Of a DNA stretch of 16,274 nucleotides, positions 6,869-13,473 are shown in pieces; positions within the stretch are counted from its first letter, which is position 1, and every line of letters starts with the position of its first letter. Position numbers and translations under genes: made by a program. The notes below the pieces were generated by a model. That model saw only the letters and a program-made list of their open reading frames with translations. It was not told where the DNA came from and made no database searches. This DNA is from Lysobacteraceae bacterium (GTDB lineage Bacteria > Pseudomonadota > Gammaproteobacteria > Xanthomonadales > Xanthomonadaceae): positions 1 through 16,274 of the forward strand of contig JAGNNB010000022.1 in NCBI GenBank assembly GCA_017990865.1. Direction: 5' to 3'.

Positions 6869-7408
6869 ATGATCGCACTCAATTCACTCCCACTCCGATC
6901 ATTGTTGACGGCGGGCGAAAAACACGAACGGCGGGCCGGGGCCCGCCCTACGGTGCTCCTCGCCTTGATCTCGATGGCGCTCGCCGGCTGCGACGGCAAC
7001 GCCCCGAAGCCTGCGAAATTAGCCGACGCGCCGCAAGAGGCGGTCAGTCGCGTCGGCGATATCACCGTTCGCGCCAATGTGCTTCCCACCGCGTCGCTCG
7101 GCGAGGCGATGGCGAAACAATACGGGATCGCGCGCGAGGACGATCGCGTGATGCTGTTGGTGTCGGTGCGACGCGGGCCCGACGGACAAGACACCGCAGT
7201 GCCGGCACGCATCGAAGCGAAGGTGTCGAACCTGCAGGGCCAGCATCGCGGCGTCGAGATGCGCGAGCTGCGCACCGGCGATTACGTGGATTACGTCGGC
7301 ACCGCGACCGTGTCGCCGCCGGATACGCTGCGTTTCGAACTGGAGATCGTCCGCGAAGGCGGCGCGCGTTCGACGATGACGTTTTCGCGGGAATTCGCGG
7401 CACGATAA
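6869..7408 (+). CDS. DUF4426 family lipoprotein
   Basis: 179 residues from the ATG at 6869. The hydrophobic segment 29-38 ends in the lipobox L38-A39-G40-C41, so the mature protein should be lipid-anchored at Cys41. The domain after about residue 63 matches the DUF4426 pattern. It includes QYGIAREDDRVMLLVSVRRG (84-103), VPARIEAKVSNLQGQ (111-125), a RELRTGDYVDYVGT segment (132-145) and a final TFSREF (171-176). The function of DUF4426 is unknown. The start is uncertain: no good Shine-Dalgarno sequence precedes 6869, a GTG at 6953 would leave only 12 uncharged residues before the Cys, and an upstream ATG frame from 6794 runs through the first REP hairpin. Residues 21-28 (RRAGARPT) are encoded by the second REP-like element. 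Confidence 0.8.
   Translation: MIALNSLPLRSLLTAGEKHERRAGARPTVLLALISMALAGCDGNAPKPAKLADAPQEAVSRVGDITVRANVLPTASLGEAMAKQYGIAREDDRVMLLVSVRRGPDGQDTAVPARIEAKVSNLQGQHRGVEMRELRTGDYVDYVGTATVSPPDTLRFELEIVREGGARSTMTFSREFAAR
6930..6953 (-). repeat. REP-like hairpin, second copy, inside the DUF4426 gene start
   Basis: Perfect inverted repeat GGCGGGCC-GG-GGCCCGCC (6930-6947) followed by CTACGG. It is the reverse-orientation relative of the element at 6821-6843. It is translated as the Arg-rich stretch just before the hydrophobic core of the signal peptide. Confidence 0.7.
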
Positions 7409-7413
7409 CTGGC

Positions 7414-7454
7414 GTCGCGAGAATGCGCCGAGTCTCGCGGCGACCTTCGCCGCG
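7414..7454. terminator. Hairpins between convergent genes
   Basis: A perfect 8-bp stem CGCGGCGA-CCT-TCGCCGCG sits at 7436-7454. An alternative stem pairs GTCGCGAGA (7414-7422) with TCTCGCG..GAC (7433-7444). They lie between the ends of the DUF4426 gene (7408) and the BtuF-like gene (7489). Neither strand has a T-tract after the stem, so this may be a bidirectional barrier or simply a stable 3' end rather than a classical terminator. Confidence 0.4.
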
Positions 7455-7488
7455 AACAAGCGAACCATGGACAACCTGCAGCGAAAGC

Positions 7489-8283
7489 CTAAGCTCGCCG
7501 CTCCGCCCACGCCCGCACGATCTTCGCGATCTCGCGCACGCCGTCGGTCAACGCCGCGGGGCCGGGCTGCAGGATGATCGGCGATTTGATTTCGTGCAGT
7601 TCGCCGTCGCGCACGGCGGGAATGGCTTGCCAGCCGGGACGCGCGGCGACTTTCTCGGGGCGGAATTTCTTGCCGCACCACGAGCCGAGAATGATGTCGG
7701 GCGCGCGTCGGATCACCTCGTCGCCGTCTTCGAGAATGCGATGTTTCGCCAGCGACTGCAGCGCGCGCTCGGGAAAAATATCGTCGCCGCCGGCGATGCC
7801 GACCAACTCGGACCCCCAGCGAATACCGCTGATCTGCGGCGTGTCCCACTCTTCGAAATACACTTTCGGACGTCGCGGCAGTGTCGCCGCGTCTGCGGCG
7901 ATGGTGTCGAGCCCGCGCCGCAGGTCATCGGCATAGGCATTCGCCTTCTGTGCCGCACCGACCAACGCGCCGAGGCGACGCACGTAATCGAGAATCTCGT
8001 CCACACTGCGATGATTCGCGATCCACACCTCAACGCCGTGCTTGATCAAGGCCGACGCGATGTCGGCTTGGATATCGGAGAACCCGACGACGAAGTCCGG
8101 CCGCAATTTCAGAATCTCGTCGATCTTCGCCGAGGTGAACGCGCTGACCTTCGGCTTTTCCCGCCGCGCCGCCGCCGGTCGCACCGTGAACCCGCTGATG
8201 CCGACGATGCGATGCTGCTCGCCGAGCGCGTACAGCGTCTCGGTGGGCTCCTCTGTGAGACAAACGATGCGTTGCGGACCCAT
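7489..8283 (-). CDS. BtuF-like cobalamin/substrate-binding protein without signal peptide
   Basis: 264 residues of the helical-backbone metal/B12-receptor fold (BtuF/FecB/TroA type, COG0614). Diagnostic segments: RIVCLTEEPTETLYALG (5-21), VGISGFTVRP (27-36), ILKLRPDFVVGFSDIQADI (57-75), the VYFEEWDTPQISGIRWGSEL stretch typical of the cobalamin-binding subgroup, and APDIILGSWCGKKFRPEKV. Classical BtuF carries vitamin B12 in the periplasm to BtuCD. Here the protein starts almost directly at the first beta strand, with no signal peptide, so as annotated it would stay in the cytoplasm. No permease or ATPase gene lies next to it. It could be a cytoplasmic ligand-binding relative of unknown role, or the true start could be missed; the upstream bases offer no hydrophobic leader. 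It is divergent from the lipoprotein gene at 8332. Confidence 0.85.
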   Translation of the reverse strand: MGPQRIVCLTEEPTETLYALGEQHRIVGISGFTVRPAAARREKPKVSAFTSAKIDEILKLRPDFVVGFSDIQADIASALIKHGVEVWIANHRSVDEILDYVRRLGALVGAAQKANAYADDLRRGLDTIAADAATLPRRPKVYFEEWDTPQISGIRWGSELVGIAGGDDIFPERALQSLAKHRILEDGDEVIRRAPDIILGSWCGKKFRPEKVAARPGWQAIPAVRDGELHEIKSPIILQPGPAALTDGVREIAKIVRAWAERRA

Positions 8284-8331
8284 GCGGTTGTGGCAAAGTG
8301 ACGGAATGGCGTCCAGTGTAGCGGGTCGACG

Positions 8332-9384
8332 ATGCGGCTTTCCTCCCTACTGATCTTCAGTGTGTTCGCGCTCACCGCTTGCGGCATGCCGTCGTCCGAC
8401 TCTGCGTCGGATTCGGACAGCGGCCTTATTGCCGATCGCGCCGCGACGCTGTCTTCGCCCAGAACGGGAAGCGATGGAAACGACGGTGCGGCCGTAGACG
8501 AGGCATCAAAGCTGTCCGCCACTGAAGAAGATAAGCGAGACGCCGAACCCGATGCGAGCGGAGCTTTTGCGATGTCGAACGCCGCTGCGGATGCTGCCGC
8601 CGAAGCCGCCGCCGCTGCGGCGGATGCTGCGGCCGCAGCAGCGGATGCCGCAGCGGGTGCGCACGGATCGGCTTCGCTGTTATCGGACGAGGAAAAGCGA
8701 CGCCTGGAACAGGAAGAACGCGAACGCACCGCGCTATTGCTTTCGGTGCTGGTGCGTGATCGCGGAACCGGGCGCCCCGTCGTTGGAGCTCTCGTCGAGC
8801 GCGGTAGAACCGATGCGTCAGGGCGCTACGAAGAGCGCCGCCCGATGCCCGAGGCCTTCGAAAAAATCGTGGTGCGCTGCCCAACGCGGCTGTCTTTCGT
8901 CAGGACTCGAAAGATCGGCGAAGCGCCGTTCGTGGTCCGCGGCGCACGCACCGATGCGACGATCGATGTCGATGCCAGCGTTTGCGTCGAGCCGACGGAA
9001 CGCAAACTTCGTCGCCGTTTTGCCGGCGTCTACTTTTGGGGATTCGAGCAGTCGAATTTCTATTCTTGCGACGGTGTATCCGCAGAGGCGAGCTATTACG
9101 AGTATCCACGGGGATACTGGGTCCATGCGCCGAGCATTGTGTATTCGGCCTTGAAGCGCGCGATGCCGACGCCTCAAGGCGATTGGGATTCGCGTCGGGT
9201 CTACGTCGAGTGGTTGGGCACATCGACCGGCCCCGGCATCTATGGACATATGGGCGGCGCGCTCTATCAGCTCGATGTGGAGGCGCTGTACAAGGTGTCG
9301 GCGAATATCCCGGCGACCTGCAACCCGCCCGGCATGCCGGAGTTTCCGATTCCGCCGCCTCCGCCCGAGCCGCCGAAAGGATAG
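8332..9384 (+). CDS. Large lipoprotein with Ala-rich heptads and a carboxypeptidase-regulatory-like domain
   Basis: 350 residues. The signal peptide MRLSSLLIFSVFALTAC has the lipobox L14-T15-A16-C17. A Ser/Asp-rich linker follows (18-75). Next is an almost pure alanine block (84-110) with acidic residues at 87, 91, 98 and 105, the last three exactly seven apart, and then a charged helix DEEKRRLEQEERER (119-132). Residues 137-166 (LLSVLVRDRGTGRPVVGALV, then TDASGRYEE) resemble the TonB-receptor/carboxypeptidase regulatory beta-sandwich. The rest (228-330) has FAGVYFWGFEQSNFYSC, a YGHMGGALYQLDV segment and Cys residues at 218, 246 and 330. The C-terminus is a proline run (340-347). No enzymatic motif is visible. 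It is probably envelope-anchored with a helical stalk. I do not know the family. No Shine-Dalgarno sequence is evident. Confidence 0.8.
   Translation: MRLSSLLIFSVFALTACGMPSSDSASDSDSGLIADRAATLSSPRTGSDGNDGAAVDEASKLSATEEDKRDAEPDASGAFAMSNAAADAAAEAAAAAADAAAAAADAAAGAHGSASLLSDEEKRRLEQEERERTALLLSVLVRDRGTGRPVVGALVERGRTDASGRYEERRPMPEAFEKIVVRCPTRLSFVRTRKIGEAPFVVRGARTDATIDVDASVCVEPTERKLRRRFAGVYFWGFEQSNFYSCDGVSAEASYYEYPRGYWVHAPSIVYSALKRAMPTPQGDWDSRRVYVEWLGTSTGPGIYGHMGGALYQLDVEALYKVSANIPATCNPPGMPEFPIPPPPPEPPKG
8580..8660 (+). repeat. Internal GCGGATGC repeat encoding the Ala-rich segment
   Basis: GCGGATGC words recur at about 8588, 8619 and 8640 between GCC/GCA alanine codons, inside the lipoprotein gene. 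Codon mix varies (GCT, GCC, GCG, GCA), so the DNA repeat is degenerate while the protein is almost pure alanine. This points to selection on the protein rather than recent slippage alone. Confidence 0.55.
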
Positions 9385-9432
9385 ATCGTCGCTCGTTTTC
9401 CGCCCGGACGAAGCGCACGAGATCTCGATCGT

Positions 9433-9463
9433 AAAACCGGACAACTGCGAAGCGCCCGGTTTC
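9433..9463 (-). terminator. Candidate terminator after pdxH
   Basis: AAACCGG (9434-9440) pairs with CCGGTTT (9456-9462) around a 15-base loop that can form a short inner stem (GCG-AAG-CGC). On the minus strand the stem is followed by TTTT then ACG, a weak U-tract, about 50 bases past the pdxH stop. It could also work for the lipoprotein gene from the other side. Confidence 0.45.
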
Positions 9464-9508
9464 GCGAAACGCATGGCACCCAAACGTTAAAGCATTCGCG
9501 CTCCACCA

Positions 9509-10147
9509 TCACGGATACAGCATCCGCTTGGTCCAAGCCCCGTCTTCGCCGCGTTCGTAGAGATCGCGTTGATGCAAGCGGAACCGTGCGCCGTGCCAGA
9601 ACTCCATGATCTCGGGCACGATGCGGAAGCCGCCCCAGTGCGGCGGGCGGGGCACGTCGCCGCCTTCGAAGCGGGTTTGCGCTTCGGCGATGCGGTGCTC
9701 GAACGTTTCGCGGCTGTCCAGCGTTTCCGATTGCAGCGACGCCCAGGCGCCGAGTTGGCTGTCGCGCGGGCGGCTGGCGAAATAGGCGTCGGCTTCGAGG
9801 GCGTCGACCACCTCCACGCGGCCTTCGATGCGCGCCTGCACGCCGTCTTCGCCCAACGCTTTCCAGAAGAACAGCAGCGCCGCGCGCGGGTTTTCGCGCA
9901 ATTCGCGGCCCTTGCGGCTGTCGTGGTTGGTGTAGAACACGAAGCCGCGCTGGTCGTAACCCTTCAGCAGGGCGATGCGCGCGGAAGGTCGGCCGTCGGG
10001 CGTGCTGGAAGCGACGGTCATCGCGTTCGGGTCCGGCATGCCGGTGGCGCGGGCCTGCGCGATCAGGTCTTCGAACGTGGCGAGGGCTTCGGCGTAGAGC
10101 CGGTCGAGGTGGCCGCGGTCCGCGGCGTCGTGGGCGGTCGTGTTCAT
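9509..10147 (-). CDS. pdxH: Pyridoxine/pyridoxamine 5'-phosphate oxidase
   Basis: 212 residues from the ATG at 10147. PdxH uses FMN and oxygen to turn PNP or PMP into pyridoxal phosphate, the last step of B6 synthesis and salvage. Family segments: RIALLKGYDQRGFVFYTN (57-74, FMN and substrate binding), SRPRDSQLGAWAS (125-137), HWGGFRI (170-176), EFWHG (182-186) and the RLHQRDLYER signature (190-199). Length is normal for the family. The open frame extends to 10189, but that extension overlaps the divergent kinase gene and is atypical. There is no Shine-Dalgarno sequence before the ATG. A GACAAT hexamer ends exactly 6 bases upstream, which would make the mRNA leaderless. Its product supplies the cofactor buffered by YggS, encoded about 6 kb away. 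Confidence 0.95.
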   Translation of the reverse strand: MNTTAHDAADRGHLDRLYAEALATFEDLIAQARATGMPDPNAMTVASSTPDGRPSARIALLKGYDQRGFVFYTNHDSRKGRELRENPRAALLFFWKALGEDGVQARIEGRVEVVDALEADAYFASRPRDSQLGAWASLQSETLDSRETFEHRIAEAQTRFEGGDVPRPPHWGGFRIVPEIMEFWHGARFRLHQRDLYERGEDGAWTKRMLYP

Positions 10148-10152
10148 TGCGG

Positions 10153-10159
10153 TATTGTC
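10153..10159. promoter_or_regulatory. Possible shared -10 element for divergent pdxH and kinase genes
   Basis: On the plus strand TATTGT (10153-10158) is followed by exactly 6 bases and then the kinase ATG (10165). On the minus strand GACAAT (10159-10154) is followed by exactly 6 bases and then the pdxH ATG (10147). Each matches TATAAT at four of six positions. No -35 consensus is visible for either, and no ribosome site fits in the 17-base gap. Confidence 0.4.
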
Positions 10160-10164
10160 GCGCG

Positions 10165-11046
10165 ATGGCCGCGGACGCGCATACGACATCGATCAAGATC
10201 GCTTCGCGGCACGACGGCGGGGCGCATGCAGTCGGCAAGCACTCTGTCGGCTCGTTCCCCGCCTCCGTGGTGACCGCGGCGCTCGATGAGGCGCTGAGCG
10301 TCGGCCGCCTCTACGCCATCGGCGGTGTGCAGGGCAGCGGCAAATCCACGTTGGCCGCGCAAATGGCCGCGCTCGGTGCGCAGCGCGGCCTGCGGGTCGC
10401 GACGCTGTCGCTGGACGACGTGTACCTGGGCCTGCGCGAGCGGCGGCGGCTCGGGCGCGAGGTGCATCCGTTGCTCGCCACGCGCGGGCCGCCGGGCACG
10501 CACGATCTGGCTCTCGCCTGCGAGACCCTCGACGCCCTGCGCGATGGCCGCGCGGTGCGTCTGCCGCGTTTCGACAAGCTGCGCGATCGCCGCCTGCCGC
10601 CGTCGCGCTGGCCGCTGGCGCGCGATATCGATCTGACGGTGTTCGAAGGCTGGTGCCTGAAGGTGCCGGCGCAGACCGCCACCGCCCTGCGTCGGCCGGT
10701 CAATGCCTTGGAACGCGAGGAAGACGCCGACGGTGTCTGGCGGCGCGCCTGCAACGAGGCTTTGGGCCGCGACTATCCCGCGCTGTGGGCACGATTGCCG
10801 CATCTGCTGTGGCTGCAGGCGCCGGGGTTCGCGCCTGTGGTCGACTGGCGCTGGCGGCAGGAGCGCGCGATGCGGGCTAGAACATCTGTCAACCGGGGTC
10901 AAACGCGGGCGGAGATCGCACGCTTCGTGCAGCACTTCGAGCGCGTGAGCCGGCACGCGCTGCGCGTCATGCCGGCCGTGGCCGAACGCTGCCTACGCCT
11001 GGATGCGGAGCATCGCGTGCGTGCGATGCCGCCGCGTTCCGAATGA
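10165..11046 (+). CDS. P-loop kinase of the D-glycerate 3-kinase / Tda10-like family
   Basis: 293 residues from the ATG at 10165; a TTG at 10147 would add six residues and overlap the pdxH start. The family is P-loop kinases related to plant glycerate kinase, yeast Tda10 and, more distantly, phosphoribulokinase and pantothenate kinase. Seen here: Walker A GVQGSGKST (54-62), LSLDDVYL (81-88, catalytic Asp pair), RGPPGTHD (107-114), LPRFDKLRDRR (133-143) and FEGWCLK (160-166). The C-terminus has VDWRWRQE (226-233) and FVQHFERVSRHAL (254-266). Most relatives have a short G-M-[S/D]-D-like turn before FVQHFER; here that place is a segment RARTSVNRGQTR (237-248) encoded by less GC-rich DNA. The likely reaction is phosphorylation of glycerate, but substrate assignment in this family is uncertain. 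It is divergent from pdxH. Confidence 0.85.
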   Translation: MAADAHTTSIKIASRHDGGAHAVGKHSVGSFPASVVTAALDEALSVGRLYAIGGVQGSGKSTLAAQMAALGAQRGLRVATLSLDDVYLGLRERRRLGREVHPLLATRGPPGTHDLALACETLDALRDGRAVRLPRFDKLRDRRLPPSRWPLARDIDLTVFEGWCLKVPAQTATALRRPVNALEREEDADGVWRRACNEALGRDYPALWARLPHLLWLQAPGFAPVVDWRWRQERAMRARTSVNRGQTRAEIARFVQHFERVSRHALRVMPAVAERCLRLDAEHRVRAMPPRSE

Positions 11047-11071
11047 CCCGAAGCCGGGCAACGTCCGGGCG

Positions 11072-11275
11072 TCACTCGACGATGAAGCTGACCCGCATGT
11101 TGACGCGCCATTCGGTCACATTGCCCTGATCGTCGGTGACGACCTTGGTTTCGTTGACCCATGCGCCTTTGATGTTCTTCACCGATTCGGCGCATTTCTT
11201 CAGACCGCTGCGCACGGCGTCTTCGACGCCGATGGCGGAGGACGCATTGACTTCGATGATTTTCGCGACGGACAT
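11072..11275 (-). CDS. Dodecin, small flavin-binding protein
   Basis: 67 residues from the ATG at 11275 (MSVAKIIEVNASSAIGVEDA), the normal size and start of dodecins. The open frame upstream is far longer but is antisense to aroK and does not belong. Family features are the N-terminal strand VAKIIEVNASS (3-13), the helix GVEDAVRSGLKKCAESVKNI (16-35), the flavin-stacking Trp in KGAWVNE (W39) and the C-terminal strand WRVNMRVSFIVE (56-67). Dodecins assemble as hollow 12-mers in the cytoplasm that store FMN, FAD or CoA. The gene converges on the kinase gene (26 bases apart) and diverges from aroK. Ribosome site weak (AAGGG about 11 bases upstream). Confidence 0.92.
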   Translation of the reverse strand: MSVAKIIEVNASSAIGVEDAVRSGLKKCAESVKNIKGAWVNETKVVTDDQGNVTEWRVNMRVSFIVE

Positions 11276-11347
11276 GAGTCGAACCCTTGAGCGTGACGCG
11301 CGCGGCGCCGGAACCGTCAGACTACGCCCGCCAGCGGGTCCGGCTGT

Positions 11348-11353
11348 TAAAAT
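11348..11353 (+). promoter_or_regulatory. Candidate -10 element of the aroK promoter
   Basis: TAAAAT (five of six to TATAAT) stands out in GC-rich sequence 27 bases before the aroK ATG. A start near 11360 would lie after the alternative GTG at 11357, which supports the ATG at 11381 as the true start. No clear -35 hexamer. Confidence 0.45.
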
Positions 11354-11380
11354 CCCGTGCGATTTCCGTCGAAACAGGTC

Positions 11381-11941
11381 ATGAATCCCGCGCCGAACCT
11401 GATCCTGATCGGCCCGATGGGCGCCGGCAAAACCTCGATCGGCCGACGGCTGGCCGAACGCTTCGGGCTGCGTTTCGTCGATCTGGATCGCGACATCGAG
11501 ATCGAAACGGGGCGCAAAATTCCCGAGATTTTTTCGACCGACGGCGAAGCGGCGTTCCGGCTGCTCGAGCGCGCCCGTTTGGCCGCGCGCCTGCAGGACC
11601 GCGAGACCTTGATCGCCACCGGCGGCGGCGCGGTGCTGGATGCGGACAATCGCGCCGCGATGCGCGCCCACGGGTTCGTGGTGCATCTGCATGTCGGCGT
11701 GGACGAGCAATTGGCCCGTTTGGCCCGCGACCGCAGCCGACCGCTGTTGGCCGTGGACGATCGCGAGGCGGTGCTGCGCCGTTTGGCGGCTGAACGCGCG
11801 CCGCTGTACGCGGAGATCGCCGACCTCCGGTTCGAGCCGTCGGGCTTGGCGTTGCCCGACGCCTGCGGCAAGCTGGCGGTTCTGCTGCGCGACCGCTGGC
11901 AGATCGCTCCTCCCCCTCCCCCGCAAACGGCGTCGGTATGA
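11381..11941 (+). CDS. aroK: Shikimate kinase
   Basis: 186 residues from the ATG at 11381. AroK phosphorylates shikimate to shikimate 3-phosphate with ATP in aromatic amino-acid synthesis. Walker A is GPMGAGKTS (11-19). The substrate-binding DLDRDIE (34-40) carries the D-x-D motif. GGGAV (81-85) is the shikimate-binding glycine triplet, followed by the lid RDRSRPLL (116-123) and [11 protein letters not shown] (138-148). A GTG eight codons upstream is possible but would lie before the predicted transcription start. The tail ends in a short proline run (177-181). Its TGA overlaps the aroB ATG (ATGA), so the two are translationally coupled, as in many proteobacteria. Confidence 0.95.
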   Translation: MNPAPNLILIGPMGAGKTSIGRRLAERFGLRFVDLDRDIEIETGRKIPEIFSTDGEAAFRLLERARLAARLQDRETLIATGGGAVLDADNRAAMRAHGFVVHLHVGVDEQLARLARDRSRPLLAVDDREAVLRRLAAERAPLYAEIADLRFEPSGLALPDACGKLAVLLRDRWQIAPPPPPQTASV

Positions 11942-13050
11942 TCGCACCCCTCCACCGCTCGGTTCACGTCGGCGGCCCGCACCCCTACACCATCACCATC
12001 GGCGCCGATCTGCTGGACGACGGCATCGCGCTGGCCTCGCGCATCCGCGGCCGTCATGCGCTGATCGTCAGCGACGAACACGTCGCGCCGCTGTTCGCGC
12101 GGCAATTGGAAGTGAGCCTGCACAACGTGCGCTCGGACCTGCGCACCGCCCGCTACATCATGCCCGCGGGCGAACGGGCGAAGACGCTGGACAACTTCGC
12201 GCACGCGATCGACGCCCTGGCCGCGTTGGGCGCCACCCGCGACGCCTGCGTGCTGGCGTTGGGCGGCGGCGTGGTCGGCGACCTCGCCGGGTTCGCGGCG
12301 GCGTGCTGGATGCGCGGGATCGACTGCATCCAACTGCCCACGACACTGCTGGCGATGGTGGATTCCTCGGTCGGCGGCAAGACCGCGGTGGATCTGCCGC
12401 AGGGCAAGAACCTCGTCGGCGCTTTCCACCCGCCGCGGGCGGTGTTCGCCGACATCAGCACCCTGCATTCGCTGCCCGAGCGCGAACTGCATGCGGGGCT
12501 GGCCGAAGTGGTGAAGTACGGCGCGATCACCGACGCGCCATTTTTGGAATGGCTCAACGCCAATCGCGCCGCGCTGTTGGCGCGCGAACACGATGCGCTG
12601 CAGGAAGCCATCACCTTGAGTTGCCGGCACAAAGCCGCGATCGTCGAACACGACCCCTACGAGCACGGCGAACGCGCACTGCTCAATTTCGGCCACACCT
12701 TCGGCCACGCCATCGAAGCCGAACAGGGCTACGCCGGCCTGGGCTCCGACGCGTTGAATCACGGCGAAGCGGTCGCGGTGGGCATGGTGTTGGCCGCGCG
12801 GTTGTCGGCCTATTTGGGCATGGCCGCTGCGATGGACGCGCAGCGCTTGGAATATCTGCTGTCGGGCTTCGGCCTGCCCACGGCGCTGCCGCCGGGGCTC
12901 GACCCGAACAACCTGCTCGAACGCATGCGCCTGGACAAGAAAAACCAAGCCAGCGGTTTGCGTTTCGTGCTGTGGGAAGCGCCGGGACTGGCGCGCATCG
13001 TCTCGGACGTGCCGGAAGAGGCGGTGCTGGAAACCTTGCGCGGCAATTGA
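11938..13050 (+). CDS. aroB: 3-dehydroquinate synthase
   Basis: 370 residues. AroB converts DAHP to 3-dehydroquinate using NAD and a divalent metal, the second step of the shikimate pathway. The dinucleotide-binding signature is [13 protein letters not shown] (107-119), followed by [18 protein letters not shown] (132-149) with family residues D142 and K148. The metal ligands are E190 in GLAEVVKYG (187-195), H253 in [10 protein letters not shown] (251-260) and H275 in [11 protein letters not shown] (273-283). Length is normal. It overlaps aroK by four bases and precedes a small WGR-domain gene and hemE on the same strand. Confidence 0.96.
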   Translation: MIAPLHRSVHVGGPHPYTITIGADLLDDGIALASRIRGRHALIVSDEHVAPLFARQLEVSLHNVRSDLRTARYIMPAGERAKTLDNFAHAIDALAALGATRDACVLALGGGVVGDLAGFAAACWMRGIDCIQLPTTLLAMVDSSVGGKTAVDLPQGKNLVGAFHPPRAVFADISTLHSLPERELHAGLAEVVKYGAITDAPFLEWLNANRAALLAREHDALQEAITLSCRHKAAIVEHDPYEHGERALLNFGHTFGHAIEAEQGYAGLGSDALNHGEAVAVGMVLAARLSAYLGMAAAMDAQRLEYLLSGFGLPTALPPGLDPNNLLERMRLDKKNQASGLRFVLWEAPGLARIVSDVPEEAVLETLRGN

Positions 13051-13063
13051 GCGTTGGGCTTTC

Positions 13064-13085
13064 GTAGGAGCGCCTTCAGGCCCGA
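13064..13085 (+). repeat. GTAGGAGC-type intergenic repeat
   Basis: Fourteen bases after the aroB stop stands GTAGGAGCGCCTTCAGGCCCGA, which contains the small hairpin GCCT-TC-AGGC. It resembles the GTAGGAGCGGCTTCAGCCGCGA element repeated in many Xanthomonadaceae and Pseudomonas genomes (from memory), here with substitutions. Confidence 0.5.
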
Positions 13086-13094
13086 TCCCTTCCG

Positions 13095-13122
13095 CGATAC
13101 GACCACGCACCGGCCCGTATCG
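13095..13122. repeat. Inverted repeat upstream of the WGR gene
   Basis: CGATACG (13095-13101) and CGTATCG (13116-13122) are perfect 7-bp inverted repeats with a 14-base spacer, centred 37 bases before the WGR start codon. The right half would cover about -30 to -24 of the predicted promoter, so it could be an operator. Chance or a degraded palindrome is also possible. Confidence 0.4.
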
Positions 13123-13133
13123 TCGCTTCCGGC

Positions 13134-13139
13134 TACAAT
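13134..13139 (+). promoter_or_regulatory. Candidate -10 element giving a leaderless WGR mRNA
   Basis: TACAAT (five of six to consensus) ends exactly 6 bases before the ATG at 13146. A start at the usual distance would fall on or beside the A of the ATG. No Shine-Dalgarno sequence occurs in this stretch. Confidence 0.5.
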
Positions 13140-13145
13140 TCACGC

Positions 13146-13406
13146 ATGCGCCTGCTCCTCCAACAACGCCCGGATCCGCACGGCGCCAGCCGCGAAGCCC
13201 CGCGCTTCGTGCAATTGCAATTGGAAGCGGATTTGCTGGGCGGTTGGACGTTGATTCGCGAGACCGGCCAGATCGGCGGTCGCAGCACGCTGCGTCGCGA
13301 GCAATATCTCGACCAGACCAGTGCGCTCGCCGCGTTCGAACGCGCACGCGATCAAACGCTGAAAAAAGGGTTTCAACTCATGTTCGCCCAGGGCGTGTCG
13401 ACCTGA
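13146..13406 (+). CDS. Small WGR-domain protein
   Basis: 86 residues that are almost entirely one WGR domain (the DNA-contacting fold known from PARPs and MolR-type bacterial proteins). Visible parts: [27 protein letters not shown] (about 21-47), the helix [22 protein letters not shown] (55-76) and a short end. The name-giving W-G-R triplet reads T-G-Q here (40-42), so nucleic-acid or partner binding may differ. Stand-alone WGR proteins are common in proteobacteria, with no settled role. The gene sits between aroB and hemE. It probably has its own promoter rather than depending on aroB. Confidence 0.85.
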   Translation: MRLLLQQRPDPHGASREAPRFVQLQLEADLLGGWTLIRETGQIGGRSTLRREQYLDQTSALAAFERARDQTLKKGFQLMFAQGVST

Positions 13407-13473
13407 ACGCGCGCGACGCGAACCGCATGCAAACCGATGTCGCCGCCCGCGGCGCTTTTCGATTAGGACTCCC

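Noticed and set aside
11347..13347. 666-codon open frame on the minus strand
   Set aside because: It is antisense to aroK, aroB and the WGR gene, all with full catalytic or domain motifs. Its translation is Arg/Ala/Gly/Gln-rich without domains, a usual effect of high GC. Only a start at 11275 in the related frame (dodecin) is real.
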